Source of the DNA: Devosia sp. XK-2
GTDB lineage: Bacteria; Pseudomonadota; Alphaproteobacteria; Rhizobiales; Devosiaceae
Length of the DNA stretch: 64,000 bases
Assembly: GCF_037113415.1 (NCBI RefSeq)
Contig: NZ_CP146608.1
Location: 248,001-312,000 of the forward strand
Direction: 5' to 3'
Positions 16,774-26,149 of this stretch are shown here, piece by piece (position 1 is the first letter of the stretch; the number at the start of each line of letters is the position of its first letter). Below the pieces are notes generated by a model, which saw nothing but the letters and a program-made list of their open reading frames with translations, ran no database searches and was not told where the DNA came from. The translations under genes and the position numbers were made by a program.

Positions 16774-17718
16774 TTGACCGCTACTGCTGCTGAACTCGAC
16801 CGTCACTCCGGCATCTGGCCGGTGATGCTGACGCCCTTCCGGGACAATCTGGAAATCGACTGGCGGTCGCTGGAGCGACTGATCGACTGGTACATCGCCA
16901 ATGGCGTGCACGGCTTGTTCGCCAATTGCCAATCGAGTGAGATGTTCTTTCTGTCCGACACGGAGTCGGTGGAGCTGACCCGCTTCATCGTTGACTATGC
17001 CGATGGACGTGTCCCCGTTGTGGCATCGGGCCACACGGCCGACACTTTTACCCGCCAGGTCGAACAGGTCGCCGCCATTGCCGATACCGGCGTGGACAGC
17101 GTCATCCTGATTTCCAATCGGCTGGCGACCGCCGATCAATCCGACGAGATGGCACTCGACTGGCTCAAGCGCCTGACGGAGGCGGTGCCGGCCCCAACCA
17201 CCATGGGCGTCTATGAATGCCCTTACCCATACAAGCGCTTGCTGTCCGACGCGGCGGTAGAGTGGTGCGCAAAATCGGACCGCTTCACTTTCATCAAGGA
17301 TACCTGCTGCAATATCGAGACCATCCGGCGCCGCATCAAGCTTATCGAAGGCAGCCGCCTGCACCTGCTCAATGCCAATGCCCAAACCCTGCTCGATACG
17401 CTCAAGGCCGGCGGACATGGCTATTCGGGCGTGATGGCCAATTTCCATCCAGCGCTCTATGTCTGGCTGGTCGAGAATTGGAGCAAGGCTCCGGACAAGG
17501 CGGCCGTGCTCTCGGAAATCCTGACGCTGGGCGCGCTGTCGGAATATCTCGACTATCCGGTCAACGCCAAGGACTACCACAAACAGATCGGCACCTTTGA
17601 GAGCCGCATCTGCCGCAGCCGACCCATCGGCGGCTATGACGCCCTGCACTTTCCCACCACGGTGACGCAGATGCAAAGCCTGGCCGCGCGCTGCAAGCAG
17701 CTGATCGGTCTCGATTGA
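16774..17718 (+). CDS. Dihydrodipicolinate-synthase/N-acetylneuraminate-lyase family aldolase or dehydratase
   Basis: TTG 16774, nine bases after AAGG, gives a 314-residue protein beginning MTATAAELDRHSGIWPVMLTPF, where the family normally begins. Schiff-base lysine is K175 in FTFIKDTCCN; the partner tyrosine is Y147 in MGVYECPYPYKR. The usual GTTGE-type loop reads NCQSSEMFFL, so this is not a lysine-biosynthesis DapA. Family members split or dehydrate 2-keto-3-deoxy sugar acids or sialic acid. With a 2-hydroxyacid dehydrogenase and a TRAP transporter, a sugar-acid pathway is likely; substrate unknown. Confidence 0.87.
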   Translation: MTATAAELDRHSGIWPVMLTPFRDNLEIDWRSLERLIDWYIANGVHGLFANCQSSEMFFLSDTESVELTRFIVDYADGRVPVVASGHTADTFTRQVEQVAAIADTGVDSVILISNRLATADQSDEMALDWLKRLTEAVPAPTTMGVYECPYPYKRLLSDAAVEWCAKSDRFTFIKDTCCNIETIRRRIKLIEGSRLHLLNANAQTLLDTLKAGGHGYSGVMANFHPALYVWLVENWSKAPDKAAVLSEILTLGALSEYLDYPVNAKDYHKQIGTFESRICRSRPIGGYDALHFPTTVTQMQSLAARCKQLIGLD

Positions 17719-17774
17719 ACTCGAGCAGGCCGGACCGGCATCCGGCTTGCCCCAAACCGCTTGAGGACATCACG

Positions 17775-18728
17775 TTGACCCGCACCGTATTGGTAACCGC
17801 CACGAACTATTCGCGCCTCTGCCGCGAGGGCAAAGCGCTTCTCGAAGCGCATGACTGCCAGGTGATCGAGAACGATTTTGGCCGCCCGATGACTTTTGAA
17901 GAACTCTCGGAGCGCGTCGGAGCGGTGGATGCGGTCGTGGCCGGTGTTGACAGCTGGAACGAGGCTGTGTTCGCGCTGGCGCCGCAACTCAAGGTGATTT
18001 CACGCTTCGGGGTGGGCGTGGACAATATCGACATCGAGGCGGCTCGGGCCCGGGGGATCAAGGTCACCAATGCGGCGGGCGGCAATGCCAATGCCGTGGC
18101 GGAATTGACCATCGGGCTGATCATCGCCGCCATGCGCGGTATCCCCGATCTGCACACTTCGACCCGCCAAGGGGGCTGGGATCGTTTCGTCGGCGAGGAG
18201 CTGGTAGGGCGCACCGTCGGGATTCTGGGTTTTGGCAATATCGCCCAGAAAATCGCCAAAAAGCTCAGCGGCTTCGACGTCACCGTGATTGCCTATGACA
18301 AGTTCCCCAATGCGGAAGCCGCGGCAGCGCTGAATGTGGAGCTGGTGAATGCCGAGCGCTTGCTGGCACGGTCGGACATAGTCTGCACCATGCTGCCAAG
18401 CCTGCCCGAGACGCGTCATTTCATGAACAGCGCCAGCTTCGCCCGCATGAAGGACGGCGCCTATTTCATCAATACAGCCCGCGGGGCACTCGTGGATGAG
18501 GTCGCTCTCAAGGCAGCGCTGGATAGCGGCAAGCTGCGTGGCGCGGCAATCGATGTTTACGAGCGCGAGCCGAGCGACCCGACCAATCCGCTGTTCCACA
18601 CGGCCGGCATTGTCACCACGCCCCATACGGCGGCAGAGACCTATGAAACCTATACCGGCATCGGTGTGCTCACGGCCCAAGCCGTGATCGATGCGCTTGA
18701 CGGGCGCACACCCCGCAACCTGCTCTGA
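17775..18728 (+). CDS. D-isomer-specific 2-hydroxyacid dehydrogenase (phosphoglycerate-dehydrogenase-like)
   Basis: TTG 17775, seven bases after GAGGA, gives 317 residues starting MTRTVLVTATNYSRLC. The NAD-binding domain has GRTVGILGFGNIAQKIAKKL with the GxGxxG turn. Catalytic residues are visible: Arg in INTARGALVDE, Glu in DVYEREP and His in TPHTAAETYE. The length is short like single-function 2-hydroxyacid dehydrogenases, without the ACT domain of long SerA. It is 56 bp after the aldolase-like gene and before the TRAP genes; it may reduce or oxidise the 2-oxoacid formed in that pathway. Confidence 0.9.
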   Translation: MTRTVLVTATNYSRLCREGKALLEAHDCQVIENDFGRPMTFEELSERVGAVDAVVAGVDSWNEAVFALAPQLKVISRFGVGVDNIDIEAARARGIKVTNAAGGNANAVAELTIGLIIAAMRGIPDLHTSTRQGGWDRFVGEELVGRTVGILGFGNIAQKIAKKLSGFDVTVIAYDKFPNAEAAAALNVELVNAERLLARSDIVCTMLPSLPETRHFMNSASFARMKDGAYFINTARGALVDEVALKAALDSGKLRGAAIDVYEREPSDPTNPLFHTAGIVTTPHTAAETYETYTGIGVLTAQAVIDALDGRTPRNLL

Positions 18729-18745
18729 GCGATCGAGGCCCAACC

Positions 18746-19288
18746 ATGCCGGTTCTGACATTCATCGACCAAAAGAGCGAAAAATATCTGCTCACCGCCA
18801 TCCTGGTCACCATTTCGGTGGTGTTGGTGCTGCAGGTTTTCATGCGCTACGTCATCAATAGCCCACTGGTCTGGGCCGAAGAGCTGGCGCGGTACCTCCT
18901 GGTATGGTGCACGATGATCGGTACCAGCCTGGCCGTTCGTGAGTCCCGGCATATCGTCGTGGACTTCGCTCCGATCCTGTTCGGGCCGCGTTCTGTCGGC
19001 CTGTTTCGGCTGATCTCGATGACCGGCATTATCGTGTTCGGCGTCGTCATCATCGTCTATTCACTGCCCTTCGTGCAGCGCGTGCAGCAGATGAACCAGC
19101 TCTCGCCATCGCTCGAAATCCCGATCTGGTGGGTCTATCTGGCGCTACCGGTCGGAGCCGCGGCTTCAATCCTGCGGGCTATCCAGCAGATTTACCTGCA
19201 ATTGCGCTACGGACTTGTCCCGCCCGAACCTGAAACGGCCGAGATCGCTCCCGTCCCGTCTGAACTGCAAAAAGAGGCTGGCCGCTGA
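18746..19288 (+). CDS. TRAP transporter small permease (DctQ type)
   Basis: This 180-residue membrane protein has four helices. The second segment ends LVWAEELARYLLVWCTMIGTSLAVRESRHI, the conserved DctQ motif (W.EE..RY). It starts 17 bases after the dehydrogenase stop and overlaps the large permease by one base. It forms the membrane complex with the DctM protein for Na+- or H+-driven uptake of an organic or sugar acid. Confidence 0.92.
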   Translation: MPVLTFIDQKSEKYLLTAILVTISVVLVLQVFMRYVINSPLVWAEELARYLLVWCTMIGTSLAVRESRHIVVDFAPILFGPRSVGLFRLISMTGIIVFGVVIIVYSLPFVQRVQQMNQLSPSLEIPIWWVYLALPVGAAASILRAIQQIYLQLRYGLVPPEPETAEIAPVPSELQKEAGR

Positions 19289-20562
19289 TGTATCCCGCGC
19301 TTGCCCTGGGTTCCTTCATTATCCTGCTGTTCCTGACGATCCCGATCGCCATTGCCATCGGCCTGGCCTCTTTTGTGCCCGGTTGGCTGGGCGCGCCGGT
19401 CAATCCTAGTCAGGTAGTCCGGACCATCGTTACGGCACTCGATTCCTTCCCGTTGCTGGCGGTGCCGCTGTTCATGGTCGCCGGTGACATCATGACCGCA
19501 GGCGGGCTGGCCCGCCGGTTGTTCAACTTCGCCGATGCGCTTCTGGGGCGCCTGAACGGCGGCCTCGCTATTTCGACCGTGGCGGCCTGCATGTTGTTTG
19601 GCGCGATCTCGGGATCGTCACCGGCAACGGTGGCGGCCATCGGCGCCATGGCCATCCCGCTTCTGACCGCCAACGGCTATGACAAGCGCTTCTCGACGGT
19701 GCTGGTTGTCACCTCAGGCACCCTGGGGGTGATCGTGCCCCCGTCCATTCCCATGATCATCTATGGCATGGCCGCCAATGTCTCGGTCAGCGAGCTCTTC
19801 CTGGCCGGCATCGGTCCGGCCATGGCCATTGGCGGTCTGCTGATGGCCTACGCCTTCTGGTATGGCACCCGCCACAAGGACCGCATCCGCACCACGGCTG
19901 GCGATGTGCCGTTCGGCCAGGCCATTCGCAGCAGTTTCTGGGCCTTGTTGGCGCCGGTGGTGGTGCTGGGTGGCATCTATAGCGGCGTGTTCACGCCCAC
20001 CGAGGCCGCGGCGATTGCGGTGGCCTATAGCGCCTTCGTGTCGCTCTTTGTCTTTCGGGAACTGACCTTTCCCGAGCTTATCCGCGTCGTGGGTCGTACG
20101 GCCCTGACCATCGCCCCCATTCTGATCATCACCGGCACTGGGGCGGCGCTCGGGCGCGTGCTCAACTTGCTGGGCGTGCCTGTCATGCTGGGCGATTTCG
20201 TCTCCACCATCGTGCACGAACCACTGATGCTGTTGCTGCTGGTCAATGCGATCCTGCTGCTGGTCGGCATGGTCATGGAGACACTCGCGGCCATTATCGT
20301 GCTAACGCCGATCCTGCTGCCGGTCATGCTGCTCTACGGCGTCGACCCGATCCACTTTGGCATCGTCATGACCGTTAACCTGGCCATTGGCTTCGTCACC
20401 CCACCGGTGGGCGCAAATATCTTCATTGCCACCCAGCTGACCAGGCTGGGTCTGGTCGAAATCTGCAAGGGGCTGCCGATCCCGCTGACCTTGCTGATCA
20501 TTGGTCTGGCCATCGTCACCTACATCCCAGCCGTCGCGCTGTGGCTGCCCTCGATGTTCTAG
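19288..20562 (+). CDS. TRAP transporter large permease (DctM type)
   Basis: This 424-residue polytopic protein carries DctM features: PLFMVAGDIMTAGGLARRL, GAISGSSPATVAAIGAMAIP, TSGTLGVIVPPSIPMIIYG (the VPPS motif) and GFVTPPVGANIFIA. The length is standard. It shares one base with the small permease. It is the ion-coupled transport subunit that accepts ligand from the DctP protein encoded next. Confidence 0.95.
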   Translation: MYPALALGSFIILLFLTIPIAIAIGLASFVPGWLGAPVNPSQVVRTIVTALDSFPLLAVPLFMVAGDIMTAGGLARRLFNFADALLGRLNGGLAISTVAACMLFGAISGSSPATVAAIGAMAIPLLTANGYDKRFSTVLVVTSGTLGVIVPPSIPMIIYGMAANVSVSELFLAGIGPAMAIGGLLMAYAFWYGTRHKDRIRTTAGDVPFGQAIRSSFWALLAPVVVLGGIYSGVFTPTEAAAIAVAYSAFVSLFVFRELTFPELIRVVGRTALTIAPILIITGTGAALGRVLNLLGVPVMLGDFVSTIVHEPLMLLLLVNAILLLVGMVMETLAAIIVLTPILLPVMLLYGVDPIHFGIVMTVNLAIGFVTPPVGANIFIATQLTRLGLVEICKGLPIPLTLLIIGLAIVTYIPAVALWLPSMF

Positions 20563-20608
20563 CCCGACACATCCAACTCAAAAGCAAACCAAAAAGGGGA
20601 GAGAGACC

Positions 20609-21613
20609 TTGCGTATTTCCACTATCCTGACCAGCGCCGGCCTGCTGTCGGCACTCATGGTCACGACGCCGTCCATGGCGCAGGACTACACCATGATCAT
20701 GGCGCACACGCTGTCGGACACCAAGCACCCGATCTATCAGGCGTTCAACCGACTGGAGACCGAGATCGAGCAGCGCAGCAATGGGCGCATCGACGTGGTC
20801 GACCAGGGTGGTGGTGCGCTGGGTGGCGACCGCGAAACCATGGAGGCCGCGATCTTCGGTGACATCCAGTTCGCCCCGATGTCGAGCTCGGCCGCTGTGC
20901 AGTTCGTGCCCGAGCTGGCGGTGTTTGACATTCCCTATGTCATGCCGGCCGACAAGGACGCTCGCTACACACTGTTGAACGAAGGTCCGCTGGCCGAGGC
21001 AATCAGTGCGGCCATGGAGGCCAAGGGCCTCAAATTCATGGGCATCATGGATGGTGGCTTCCGCAATTTGACCACCAAAGACACCGAGGTGCATAGCCCC
21101 GCCGACATCGCCGCCGCCGGGCTGCGCGTCCGTGTGCAGGAAAACCCTATCCACATCGCCATCTGGCGCGACCTGGGGGCATCGCCTACGCCGATCGCCT
21201 TCACCGAACTCTATGGTGCCCTGCAGCAGGGCGTGGTGGACGCGCAGGAGAACCCCTATGGGCACATTCTGAGCCAGCGCTTCTATGAAGTGCAGAAATA
21301 CCTGATCAACACCAACCACATCCTGCTCGCCAACGTGAACGCCGTAAGTCTGGAATGGTACAATGGGCTGCCGCAGGACCTGCAGCAGGCCGTCGACGAA
21401 AGCTTCGACATTGCCACTAAATTCCAGTGGGACGTCCAGGCCGAATTGCAGGACAGCCAGCGCGCCGAACTGGAAACCCATATGACCATTGTTGACCTGT
21501 CGTCCGAAGAACTGGCCCAGTTCCAGGAAAAGACCACCGGCGTAGTCGATATGGTGCGCGAGCGTGCCGGCAATGACATTGTCGACACCCTGATGACATC
21601 GCTGGGCAAGTAG
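20609..21613 (+). CDS. TRAP transporter substrate-binding protein (DctP type)
   Basis: TTG 20609, just behind GGGGAGAG, gives a 334-residue precursor MRISTILTSAGLLSALM with a Sec signal peptide ending SMAQ; the open frame extending back to 20501 overlaps the permease. The mature protein has the DctP layout (AHTLSDTKHPIYQAFNRLETEIEQRSNGRI, then IDVVDQGGGALGGDRE and GLRVRVQENPIHIAIWRDLGASPTPIAFTELYGALQQGVVDAQENP, with the ligand-carboxylate Arg in the LRVR segment). The ligand is probably a monocarboxylic sugar acid, by analogy. Confidence 0.92.
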   Translation: MRISTILTSAGLLSALMVTTPSMAQDYTMIMAHTLSDTKHPIYQAFNRLETEIEQRSNGRIDVVDQGGGALGGDRETMEAAIFGDIQFAPMSSSAAVQFVPELAVFDIPYVMPADKDARYTLLNEGPLAEAISAAMEAKGLKFMGIMDGGFRNLTTKDTEVHSPADIAAAGLRVRVQENPIHIAIWRDLGASPTPIAFTELYGALQQGVVDAQENPYGHILSQRFYEVQKYLINTNHILLANVNAVSLEWYNGLPQDLQQAVDESFDIATKFQWDVQAELQDSQRAELETHMTIVDLSSEELAQFQEKTTGVVDMVRERAGNDIVDTLMTSLGK

Positions 21614-21625
21614 CCCTGACCTTCA

Positions 21626-21658
21626 GGCCTGGCGCAGAAGTGCAAGCCGCGCCAGGCC
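21626..21658 (+). terminator. Stem-loop terminating the TRAP operon
   Basis: GGCCTGGCGC (21626-21635) pairs perfectly with GCGCCAGGCC (21649-21658), 13-base loop, starting 13 bases after the DctP stop. No T-run follows, so it may be a Rho-assisted or processing-type end. Confidence 0.55.
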
Positions 21659-21793
21659 CACTCCGCGAGATTCGGACGCGACGGTAATTTCAAGAGCGTT
21701 GCCAGCCGGCATTGCTCCCCAAGACAGGCTAGAACGCAAGTCCGTCAGGGAAGCAAATAAGCCCGCGCCGCACGCTAGCGGTCCGGAGAGGCC

Positions 21794-23449
21794 CTATGCC
21801 GGTTCGCTTTTCAGTCGTGACGCCAGACGACGACAGGCCCTTACCGTCATGGCCATGATGGTCAGTGTGGTTCCGGAGACGCCGCTGCCGGCAAACGCGC
21901 TGGCATCGGTCACCAATAGGTTAGGCAGGTCCCAGCTCTGGTTCCACCCATTGAGAACTGACGTGCTGGCATCGTCACCCATGCGTGCGCCGCCAGCCTC
22001 GTGGATGGCAGCCCCCATGACCATGGTGCGCGGGAACATTTTTCGAAAAACAAAGCGGCTGAACGGGTCCGCGTCCGGATAGGCGCCGCGCCCCTTTTCC
22101 TCAAGGCCCAGGGGTGAGCCGACATAGTCAATGTGACCGCCTGCGCCCTCAATGGTCTCGACGATGGCGCTGATCTGCGCCTTGAGCCTCTCGGTGTCAT
22201 GCGCGCCGATCTTGCAGCGGATATGCGGTACCGGAATGCCCCAGGCGTCGCGCCGTTTGGGATCGAGACTAATGCGGTTGTCCGGGTCCGCATCCATGGC
22301 GCCATAGCCGAAAAAACTGAAGCGGGCATCGGCATCCGGCGGGGCGGCGTAGCGGCCGATACTGCCCTGGAAGGCAAAGTCCGAACCCGCCTTCTGCCCG
22401 TCCGGGCCGAGGAAGCGTGGCATATAGATCCCCCCCGAGGGGCCGTAGAAGGGATCGGCCGGCGCGCTGTCTGCCGTGCCCCAGCCCTTGGCCCGCTCAT
22501 AGGTTCCGGCCACCACGCAGGGCAATTGATCAACGAAATAGCGCCCCAGCGTGCCCGAGCGGTTGCCCAGACCTGCCGGATGCTGCGGCGTGGCCGAATT
22601 GAGCATCAAACGGATCGTTTCGATCGGCGAGGCGCAAAGCACCACGGAACGGGCATGAATGGTGCTCTTCTGGCGTGTGAGGCGATCGATGACTTCAACG
22701 CCCGTAGCCTGTCGCCCGGCTTCGTCGGTGAGGACCCGGCTCACAATGCTGTTGTAGCGAAGCTCGAGGCGGCCGCTGGCCAGGGCCTCGCGCATGGGAC
22801 GAAGCACGCGCGTTGGTTCCGGCCCGATATAGCGCCAGGTGACGATCTTGCGATCGGGCCACTGGCCCTCGACGTCCTGCTTGAATTGCCGTTCTGCCGC
22901 CGTCATCTGCGCGCGGTGTGCATAGACGCTGTCGGGCAAGGTGGGGACATGGTCGTCCTCGCCATAGAGACCGAGTGTGCGCTCCACTTCTTCGTAATAG
23001 GGCACGAGCTCGTCATAGCCGATTGGCCAATCCACGCCCCGGCCGGTGCGGCTGTGAACCTTGAAATCATCATCGGTCCAGCGCAGAAGCATGCGGCCGA
23101 ACACATGGGTGCGACCGCCGGCCTGGCGGCTGCGGATCCACACAAAGGGGGCGTCGGGGGGTGTCGTATAGGGCGATTGCCGGTCATTGACGAAGAGGTG
23201 GCGTTGCCGCGCGTCGAAAAAGGCTGCCCGTGCCTGAATGCCCTGGCCGCCCATAAAGGCCTTGGCGCGCTGCCAGAGATTAATGTCACTCTGACGGGGC
23301 ACCGAGGACGGATTAAAGTCGTCCACACCGATTTTCGGACCGGCCTCGAGCTGCAACACACGAAGGCCCCGCGCGGTCAGCTCCTGGGCTGCGAACATGC
23401 CGGACGCACCTGACCCAACGATCAAGGCATCGTAAATTGTGTCCGACAT
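21794..23449 (-). CDS. GMC-family FAD-dependent oxidoreductase
   Basis: This 551-residue enzyme begins with the FAD dinucleotide motif ALIVGSGASGMFAAQEL (Gly 12, 14, 17) and VLQLEAGP. Mid-protein VVLCASPIETIRLMLNS and C-terminal HEAGGARMGDDASTSVL plus LLVTDASAFAGSGVSGTTLTIMAM are the GMC_oxred C signature. The usual catalytic Asn/His-Pro before TLTI is replaced by SGT, as in the sugar/polyol-dehydrogenase branch. There is no Tat or Sec signal, so it is cytoplasmic. It is 45 bp after the guanine-deaminase-like gene on the same strand. Substrate unknown; probably a polyol or sugar derivative. Confidence 0.87.
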   Translation of the reverse strand: MSDTIYDALIVGSGASGMFAAQELTARGLRVLQLEAGPKIGVDDFNPSSVPRQSDINLWQRAKAFMGGQGIQARAAFFDARQRHLFVNDRQSPYTTPPDAPFVWIRSRQAGGRTHVFGRMLLRWTDDDFKVHSRTGRGVDWPIGYDELVPYYEEVERTLGLYGEDDHVPTLPDSVYAHRAQMTAAERQFKQDVEGQWPDRKIVTWRYIGPEPTRVLRPMREALASGRLELRYNSIVSRVLTDEAGRQATGVEVIDRLTRQKSTIHARSVVLCASPIETIRLMLNSATPQHPAGLGNRSGTLGRYFVDQLPCVVAGTYERAKGWGTADSAPADPFYGPSGGIYMPRFLGPDGQKAGSDFAFQGSIGRYAAPPDADARFSFFGYGAMDADPDNRISLDPKRRDAWGIPVPHIRCKIGAHDTERLKAQISAIVETIEGAGGHIDYVGSPLGLEEKGRGAYPDADPFSRFVFRKMFPRTMVMGAAIHEAGGARMGDDASTSVLNGWNQSWDLPNLLVTDASAFAGSGVSGTTLTIMAMTVRACRRLASRLKSEPA

Positions 23450-23494
23450 AATGGCTCCAAGGGTTCGTTGCTGAGGATGTGTCCGGGGACCGGG

Positions 23495-24892
23495 CTAGTG
23501 CCGTCCGAGATCGTCTGGTGGGGGCGCGACGACCTGGTGTCCATCCACCCAGACCGCGGCGATATTGGCCCGCGTCGTACCATGGATGATCTTTTCAAAG
23601 ATCGCCTCGGGTCTGGTGATATCGAACAGGCGAATGCCGCCATTCCGCGCCCTCGTATCGATCTGAACCAGATCGAAGCGGCAGCCTGGTTGCAGTCGAC
23701 CGACCGGCAGGTCGAGCACGTCAGCCCCGCCCGCCGTGGCCAGGTGAAAGGCCGTGACCAAATCAATGGCTGAACCGGCTCTGCCACGGCGCTCTGCCGG
23801 CAGGTCTGGATCCACACCATCTTCCAACAGACGCGACGCGCGCACGGTCGTCAGGCAGGCCTCGAACATGGAAGCGGACGGCCCGCCCGAAATATCGGTG
23901 CCCAGCCCGACCCGCACCTGCCGCTCAAGCGCCTTGCGCAGCGGAAAGACGCTGTTGGCAAAGTAGATGTTGGAGAGTGCGCAATGGGCGACGCCCGCGC
24001 CGCGCCCGGCGACACGATCCATGTCGTCGCCGGACAGAAAGTTCGAATGAGCGAGGACTGTATGGCGCGTCAGAAGGCCGAAGTCGTCTAGAGCCTCCGC
24101 ATCGCTTTTGCCGAAACGATTGAGGGCATGACCATGCGCCCAGTCGCTTTCCGAGCAATGGGTCTGGATATGGCACGCATGCTCGGCAGCCAATGCGCCA
24201 AGCCCGGATAGAGCCTCGGGCGTGCAGGACGGCGTGAACCGCGGTGTCACAACGGGCAGAACGCGTGCCTCGGCATTGTCAGGGTGGGCCCGGATATAGT
24301 CGATCACCGCGCGTGTGCCGGACACGGCCGCCACGGCATCGGCATCCCGATAGTCCTCCGGACAGGTGGCAGGGTCGTCCATGGCTACCTTGCCCACCAG
24401 CGCGCGCTGCCCAAGTTCGAGGCAAAGATCGGCCAATAGCTTGGTGGCATCTACATGCTGGGTGGCAAAATAGACAACGGTCGTGGTGCCCTGGGCCAAG
24501 AGGTCCTCGACCAGCGCCCGGTAGCGCGGGGCGGCAAAGTCGAGATCGGCATAGCGCGCCTCGAGCGGGAATGTGTAGGTGTCGAGCCATTCGGCCAGCG
24601 GCGCGTCGAGCGCCAGCCCCAGTTGCGGATATTGTGGTGCGTGCACGTGCAAATCCACCATGCCGGGCAGGCCGTAGTTGCCCCGCGGCAATCGCAGGAT
24701 ATTGCTACCCAGATCGGCTTCCGCAGCGGCACGACCCGCGGCATCAGGACCCAAAACTGCCGTTATCGTTCCAGCCTCGTCCACCGCGATCAGCGTGTCG
24801 GTCAAGACCTCAAGGCGGTCGCGCGTCGGCGCATGAAAGAAATCGCCTACAATTGCGCGGCCCCGCAGGCTTGGTTTTTCCGTCAGGCTCAT
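23495..24892 (-). CDS. Amidohydrolase, guanine-deaminase-like
   Basis: This 465-residue metal-dependent hydrolase has the cytosine/guanine deaminase layout: metal motif LPGMVDLHVHAPQY, then THCSES, TVLAHSNFLS and VGLGTDISGGPS. These parallel GuaD (DTHIH, THLSE, LAHC, GTDVGGG), so zinc-dependent guanine deamination to xanthine is the best guess. Its start overlaps the stop of the LacI regulator by four bases. Being translationally coupled to a sugar-type LacI regulator is odd for a purine enzyme, so a related heterocycle substrate is possible. Confidence 0.8.
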   Translation of the reverse strand: MSLTEKPSLRGRAIVGDFFHAPTRDRLEVLTDTLIAVDEAGTITAVLGPDAAGRAAAEADLGSNILRLPRGNYGLPGMVDLHVHAPQYPQLGLALDAPLAEWLDTYTFPLEARYADLDFAAPRYRALVEDLLAQGTTTVVYFATQHVDATKLLADLCLELGQRALVGKVAMDDPATCPEDYRDADAVAAVSGTRAVIDYIRAHPDNAEARVLPVVTPRFTPSCTPEALSGLGALAAEHACHIQTHCSESDWAHGHALNRFGKSDAEALDDFGLLTRHTVLAHSNFLSGDDMDRVAGRGAGVAHCALSNIYFANSVFPLRKALERQVRVGLGTDISGGPSASMFEACLTTVRASRLLEDGVDPDLPAERRGRAGSAIDLVTAFHLATAGGADVLDLPVGRLQPGCRFDLVQIDTRARNGGIRLFDITRPEAIFEKIIHGTTRANIAAVWVDGHQVVAPPPDDLGRH

Positions 24893-25941
24893 GGTTCGAT
24901 CTTTCGCACGCTCTGGCGCAGGATCAATTGGCAGGCCACCTCGATACGCTCATCGGCCGCCACGGCCTCACCCTCGACCATGCGGATCAGAAGGTCGGCG
25001 GCCTGCTGGCCCAGACCGGTCGTGGATTGCTGGATGGTGGAGAGACTCGGGACCATATAGGCGCCCACCGGCGCGTCGTCGAAGCCGATGACAGACACAT
25101 CAGAAGGCACATCCAGGCCGGCATCGCGCACCGTCTTGATAAAGCCGATCGCTGTGTCGTCATTGGCGCAGATCACAGCACTGGCGCGACGATCGGGAGC
25201 GATCTCCAGATAGTCCTGAGCTGCCTTTGCGCCACCGCCAAAGTTGAAGTCGCCGGGAAAGATCTGCAGACTTTCAGCGGGCACGCCAGCAAGGGTGAGC
25301 GTTTCCGATACACCCCTCGAGCGCTGCCCTTCGTGATAATTGCCAGCCCGGCCGCCAATATAGGCAAAGCGGCGATGCCCCATTGCCAGCAGGGTCCGAA
25401 CCGCCTCGGAGATGGCCGCGTAGTCATTGCTGACGACGCTGGGAATGCCGTCGTCGCTCTGGTCGAAATGCAATGAAACCACGGGCAGGCCGGCATCAGC
25501 CAATGTCAATGCGGCGGCCCTGGGCGGCAGTGAGGCCATCAGGATCACCCCGCATATGGTGCCTCCCAGAGCCGTTGTGATGATGTGTTCGTCGGTCCAT
25601 GCTTCGCGCGACACATTGGCGATCAGCAGATGATAGCCGCGCTCGGTCAATGTCTTGGCCACCGATTCAAGGCCCTCCATCACCGTCTGAGAAGCGCCGA
25701 TATAGAGAGCTTCGGGCAGGACGATCATGACGGTGCGGGTCTGCCCCATCCGCAGGCTCCGCGCCGTCTGGTTGACGGTATAGCCAAGCTTGCGGGCGGC
25801 CGCCTCTACCTTGAGGCGCGTCGGCTCGGCAATGCGCCCCGGTTTGGTCAGGGCCCGGCTTACGGTCGAGGTGGCGACACCTGCTTCCCGGGCAACATCG
25901 GCAATTGATGGCCCGGGTGAACGCTCATCATTTTTGGCCAT
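24889..25941 (-). CDS. LacI-family transcriptional regulator of the sugar ABC operon
   Basis: ATG 25941, behind GGGGGA, gives a 350-residue LacI protein: HTH SIADVAREAGVATSTVSRAL, hinge NQTARSLRMGQTRTVMIVLP and a sensor domain with CANDDTAIGFIKTVRDAGLDVP and SVIGFDDAPVG, all typical. The frame reaches 26028, but that part lies in the promoter region. It is divergent from the sugar ABC operon, with an 18-bp palindromic operator between them, so it very likely controls that operon. It also heads the operon containing the guanine-deaminase-like gene. Confidence 0.94.
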   Translation of the reverse strand: MAKNDERSPGPSIADVAREAGVATSTVSRALTKPGRIAEPTRLKVEAAARKLGYTVNQTARSLRMGQTRTVMIVLPEALYIGASQTVMEGLESVAKTLTERGYHLLIANVSREAWTDEHIITTALGGTICGVILMASLPPRAAALTLADAGLPVVSLHFDQSDDGIPSVVSNDYAAISEAVRTLLAMGHRRFAYIGGRAGNYHEGQRSRGVSETLTLAGVPAESLQIFPGDFNFGGGAKAAQDYLEIAPDRRASAVICANDDTAIGFIKTVRDAGLDVPSDVSVIGFDDAPVGAYMVPSLSTIQQSTTGLGQQAADLLIRMVEGEAVAADERIEVACQLILRQSVRKIEP

Positions 25942-26038
25942 GCTATCCCCCTGCGCCTTCACGACATTTCCGATTCGCCCAATTTTGAGGCAGTGATCAC
26001 TCTTGCGCACCAAATCAGCATATGCCATGACTATCGCG

Positions 26039-26056
26039 TTGGCAATCGATTGCCAA
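26039..26056. promoter_or_regulatory. LacI-type operator
   Basis: TTGGCAATCGATTGCCAA is a perfect 18-bp palindrome with the central CG step typical of LacI/PurR-family operators. It lies between the divergent LacI gene and the sugar ABC binding-protein gene, about 95 bp from each start. Seen directly; binding inferred. Confidence 0.7.
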
Positions 26057-26149
26057 ACAAAAATGGTCCGACCGGTGCTGGAGGGAAGCCGCGTTCGGAA
26101 GGGCCCAGAATGTTGTCATTCACTGGTCAATCCCGGAGGACCGACCGCT

